NCBI GenBank assembly: GCA_958445895.1
Contig: CAUCTV010000073.1
Location: 1 to 5,932 of the forward strand
Source of the DNA: an uncultured Collinsella sp.
GTDB taxonomy: Bacteria > Actinomycetota > Coriobacteriia > Coriobacteriales > Coriobacteriaceae
DNA: 5,932 nucleotides
Direction: 5' to 3'
Shown: one piece after another, positions 1 through 3,300 of the stretch
How the letters are laid out: each line of letters begins with the position of its first letter
How positions within the stretch are numbered: position 1 is the first letter of the stretch
The notes under the pieces: model-generated
Told to the model about the DNA's origin: nothing
Database searches by the model: none
The model's input: the letters and a program-made list of their open reading frames with translations, nothing else
Made by a program: the position numbers and the translations under genes

Positions 1-95
1 CCGAGCGCCTCGAGCTCGGCGGTGCAGCCTTCCATAACACCCAGATCGGACTTGGAGCCCATGATGATCCCGACAACCGGCTTTTGATCTGCCAT
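1..95 (-). CDS. purE: N5-carboxyaminoimidazole ribonucleotide mutase PurE, N-terminal fragment
   Basis: PurE converts N5-carboxyaminoimidazole ribonucleotide to 4-carboxy-5-aminoimidazole ribonucleotide in cytoplasmic de novo purine synthesis. Only the first 31 codons (plus 2 nt) lie in the window; the gene runs off the left edge, and the family is usually about 160-170 residues. After a short MADQKP leader comes the hydrophobic first beta strand VVGIIMG, followed directly by the PurE signature GSKSDLGVM, the family's GSxSDxxxM nucleotide-binding loop, and then an acidic helix start (CTAELEAL). The start ATG at 95-93 is supported by a perfect AGGAGGT Shine-Dalgarno 9 nt upstream and by the signature lying at the N-terminal position usual for PurE. 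The gene is co-oriented with the large GH31 gene upstream but separated from it by a strong terminator, so it probably has its own promoter and may lead a pur operon to the left, which is not visible. Confidence 0.93.
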   Translation of the reverse strand, partial: MADQKPVVGIIMGSKSDLGVMEGCTAELEAL

Positions 96-103
96 AAACA
101 AAG

Positions 104-110
104 ACCTCCT
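104..110 (-). promoter_or_regulatory. Shine-Dalgarno of purE
   Basis: On the minus strand this reads AGGAGGT, fully complementary to the 16S rRNA 3' end, with 9 nt before the purE ATG at 95. It fixes the start codon and implies strong translation initiation. Confidence 0.9.
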
Positions 111-119
111 GTTGAGAGC

Positions 120-142
120 GGTGACGCGGCCAATCCGCGACC
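120..142 (-). other. Small leader hairpin upstream of purE
   Basis: In the predicted purE 5' leader, CGCGG (139-135) pairs with CCGCG (129-125) around an ATTGG loop. GGT/ACC (142-140 with 122-120) can extend the stem across a 2-nt bulge. It has no U-tract, so it is not a terminator. It ends about 9 nt before the Shine-Dalgarno and could be a minor structural element or chance in GC-rich DNA. No known riboswitch consensus was recognised. Confidence 0.35.
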
Positions 143-161
143 CTTAACTGCAAATAATTCA

Positions 162-190
162 AGTATAGCCGCCGATGCTGATGTGTTCGG
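162..190 (-). promoter_or_regulatory. Candidate sigma-70-type promoter of purE
   Basis: The minus strand carries TATACT (167-162), a 5/6 match to the TATAAT -10 box, followed by an AT-rich stretch (TGAATTATTT) that stands out in this GC-rich region. The -35 position is poor: CCGAAC at 17-nt spacing, or CGAACA (3/6 to TTGACA) at 16. A start site near 155 would give a leader of about 60 nt before purE. It lies downstream of the GH31 terminator, where a separate purE promoter is needed. The weak -35 suggests either a modest promoter or one helped by an activator. Confidence 0.5.
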
Positions 191-193
191 CGG
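169..193. repeat. Inverted repeat in the purE promoter spacer (possible operator)
   Basis: CCGCCGA (169-175) and TCGGCGG (187-193) form a perfect 7-bp inverted repeat around an 11-bp centre. It fills the interval between the candidate -10 box and the -35 region of purE, a position typical of a repressor operator. The right arm on the minus strand contains CCGAAC, which matches the core of the PurR PurBox known in Bacillus and Lactococcus, but the AT-rich flanks of that box are missing. The regulator cannot be identified from this window. Confidence 0.35.
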
Positions 194-250
194 GAGACGG
201 AACGCTTTGCGAGATTAAGGCCGAAGGGTCGGAGCTTTCTGCCTACATTC

Positions 251-294
251 AAAAAGCGTGCCCACCGTCCTTGGGTGGGACGGCGGGCACGCTT
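251..294 (-). terminator. Intrinsic terminator of the GH31 gene
   Basis: On the minus strand AGCGTGCCC-G-CCGTCC (293-278) pairs with GGACGG-T-GGGCACGCT (270-255) around a 7-nt loop CACCCAA. This gives a 16-bp stem with a single G-U wobble, followed by a short T run (255-251). It starts 18 nt after the GH31 stop codon. Read from the plus strand, the wobble becomes an A/C mismatch and the T run is replaced by GCTTGC, so the signal works mainly for minus-strand transcription. It isolates the GH31 gene from purE downstream. Confidence 0.92.
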
Positions 295-312
295 GCTTAG
301 CTGTTGCTGGGG

Positions 313-3300
313 CTACTTAGCCTTGCTGCGACGATGGAAGAAAGCGCCGATCGCGGCGATGATGGCGCCAAGACCACCGACGGTCGCGACGGTCGCCGCC
401 GTCTGGTCTCCGGTATTGGGAATCGCCGAACCGTTCTTCTTGCTGCCCTGGGCCTTGTCGCCTGCGGGCTTGCCCGCCTGGTTGCCGCCGTTCGAGCCAT
501 TGCCGGAACCCTGGTTGCCCGAGCCGCCCTGGTTGCCGGAATCGGCATCCTTGAGGCTCTCAATGGCCAGCTTGAGCTGGCTATAGGCCGCCTGGATCTG
601 GGTGTCGGAAGCATTCTCATCACCCAAGACGTCCTCGGCGTAGGTAATGGCATCCGTCAGGGCCTTGACAGACTCGGCCGTCTTGCCCCTGGTGTCAGTC
701 TCCTTCGCCTGCTTGACCAGGGCCTTGAGCTGCTTCTTAGTCGGATTCTCGACCGGGACCACCGGGGTCTTCTCGAGCGCGTCGCGGGCGCTCTCGAGCG
801 CCCTGAGCGCCTGGTCGACCTCGTCCTGCGTGGCATCCTCGTCGCTCAAGATGGCGCGGGCGCTCGCCAGGGCGTTCTCGAGCGCCGTCCAGGAGGCCTC
901 GGTGTAGTCGCCGGCCTTGAGGTCGCCGGCGGCAAGCTCGGCATCAACCTTTTCGATCGCGGCAGTGAGATCATCCTTCGCCACCGGATCGGGGACGGCC
1001 GTACCGTAGAACTTGAGCTCCGCCATGCTGCAGTAGGCATCAACGTCGCCCCCGCCGGCGTGAATCACCTTGACGGTCACGTAGCGACCGCGCGCGGCGC
1101 CAAAGCTCATCTGTTTCCAGTCGCCACGGTCGGTGAGCACGCGGCCATCGTTGTCGAAGGCGAACGTACCCATCGACGCGGCGGTGCCCTTCTCATAACC
1201 GTCGGCAGTGTCGGAGACCAGTATCTCGGCCTCGAAGATATCGCCGTTAGTGCCGCCGTCCTGGCGCGGCAGGAATGTAACGTCGGTGAGATCGTAGTCG
1301 CGGCCCAGGTCGACACTCAGATACTGGGGCATACCGGTCCCATGGGCCCAGTCGCTGTGCCAAAGCGTCCGCTCGTCGCCGTCGAGAGCGTTGACGGCGT
1401 TGCTGCCCTCGTAGTCGGCCTCACTCGAGAAGCCGGCCACCTTGACGTTCTTGCGGTTCTCGGGCGTGTTGATGAGAATCTTCTCATCAACAGGGCGCAT
1501 CTTGAGGCCGTCGATTGCCTTCTCGATCTTGGCTGTGGCGTCTGCGACATCCTTCTTGCTATAGCTGCCCTGGCCGCTGTCGAGGAGCTTCTGAGCCGCC
1601 TCGACCGCAGTGGTGAGAGCTGCATAGGAATCCTTGGTGTAGACGGACTCGCTGTAGCCCGCGGCCTTGGAAAGCGCTGCTACGAGCGCAGAGGTATCGA
1701 CACCAGCCTTGACCTCGACCTCATAGGATGCGGTCTTGGAGGGGTCGAGTACCGACGCCACCGTGATCTTTGCCTTGCCGGCCTTGTTGGCACGCAGGTA
1801 GTAGCTCACGCTATCGCCAGCCTGAACAGCGGAGACGCTTACCACAGAGGGGTCGGAGCTCTCGACCGTCACATAGGGGTAGCCAGCGCTCTCAGGCGTA
1901 GCCTTGGCGTCGACGGGCGTAATGTCGCCTTCAAAGAACTCGGTCTGGTTCTTGCCTAGCTCGACACCCTCGATGGCCTCGACACCCTGCGTGTAGTTGA
2001 AGTTGACCTCACGCAGTGTGAGCATCTGGTCACCCGATGCCTCAAGCGGCGTGACCTCGACCTTGGTCGCCTTCTTGCCCTTGTTCTCGGCAGAGAGGTC
2101 AAAGGCGTAGCGAGCCAGGAAGGAATCGTACTCCCCGCCCGCGAACTCTTGGGTCGAGCCATCCTCGAACGTCACGACAGCCTTGATCTTCTGCACGGTT
2201 CCGTTGCCACCGTTGCGGTTAACGACCTCGACACTATCGAGTTTCGACGGCGTCTTAAATGCGAATGTCATCGTGGTGGGAAGCTTCACGTAACTCGGAA
2301 GCTTACCCTCGCTGTCCCAGTTGCCGCTCCAGTTCCATAGGAACTCAAAGCCGTTGTCGCCCTCGTTATTATCGAACAGCGCGTTATAGCTCTTCTGCTG
2401 GATAAGTTTCTCGACGTTGGTCCCGTCGTCGGTCGTGAGCTCATCGTTGGTCATCGTGATGTTGAAGGCGTCCTGACCGTACTCGGCGACCGTTGGCTGA
2501 GGAACATCCGGCATCGTCACCGTGCCGTCGCTCGCAAACTCAAGTGCGTCGCATGCCGGACCGATGAGCCAAGATGTCGAGGGCAGTTCGACCTTGCCGG
2601 CGGTCTTGGCCTTGAGCTTGAAACTCGCCACCGCGCCGGTACCGTTGTAGAGCTTGCCATCGCCGCGGTTGGCAAAGGCGAGATTGATAGTCTGCGTTCT
2701 GTCCGCGAACTGGACCTTCTCGCGAGACAGGTTCTCCATGCCGGCAGTCGAGCCGTCCTGCGCGATGCTCTCGGACACAAACTCGAACTGGTCGCTCTTG
2801 AAGTTGACGAGAGCGCCCAGGGCGTTGACGTTCTTGGCGTCGGCCGCATAGACATCAACGGTGATCTCATCACCGGCCTCGACCTCGGTCTTGCTCGGAA
2901 TCACCGCGAGCGAACCTGCGACCTTGCCCTTTTGTTTAGTGCCGCCGTCAAGACCCGCCATGGTGAACGAGTAATCGTAGACGTCGTAAACGCCGTTATC
3001 GTTGAGGTCGGCGAAGTGGTCGCGGATCTGCGAACCGAACGTCGGGGTATCGGGCTCGCGATTCTCGAGGCCCAGATAGTTCTTCATGTTGGAGTAGTCT
3101 CCGTCGGAGATCGTGGCCTTGTTGAGGTTGGAGCCCACGGCGAAGCCATCCGTGCCGTCGGTCTTGTAGATGGCAATCTCGGACGCGGAGAAGAAATTGC
3201 CGACCGAGGCGAGCGGTGTCATGCGCACGTAACGGGCGGCCACGGTGCCGTCAAACGCTACCGTCTTACAATCAGCGGAACGTGCCCAATCGACCTCCTG

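Noticed and set aside
96..250. A purine riboswitch or other structured RNA leader ahead of purE.
   Set aside because: Only a small hairpin with a 5-bp core is visible; no three-way junction, conserved riboswitch core or attenuator hairpin with T run was found.
478..540. Short direct repeats in 478-540 as a CRISPR or tandem-repeat locus.
   Set aside because: They are coding repeats of Gly-Asn-Gln-Gly units in the wall spacer, with no spacer-repeat periodicity.
304..1959. A 551-codon plus-strand open frame opposite the end of the GH31 gene.
   Set aside because: It is antisense to a well-supported multimodular gene, overlaps the anchor, CBM and FIVAR coding sequence, has repetitive Leu/Gly/Val/Arg-rich composition with no recognisable domain, and is explained by GC-rich codon use leaving few stops on the opposite strand.
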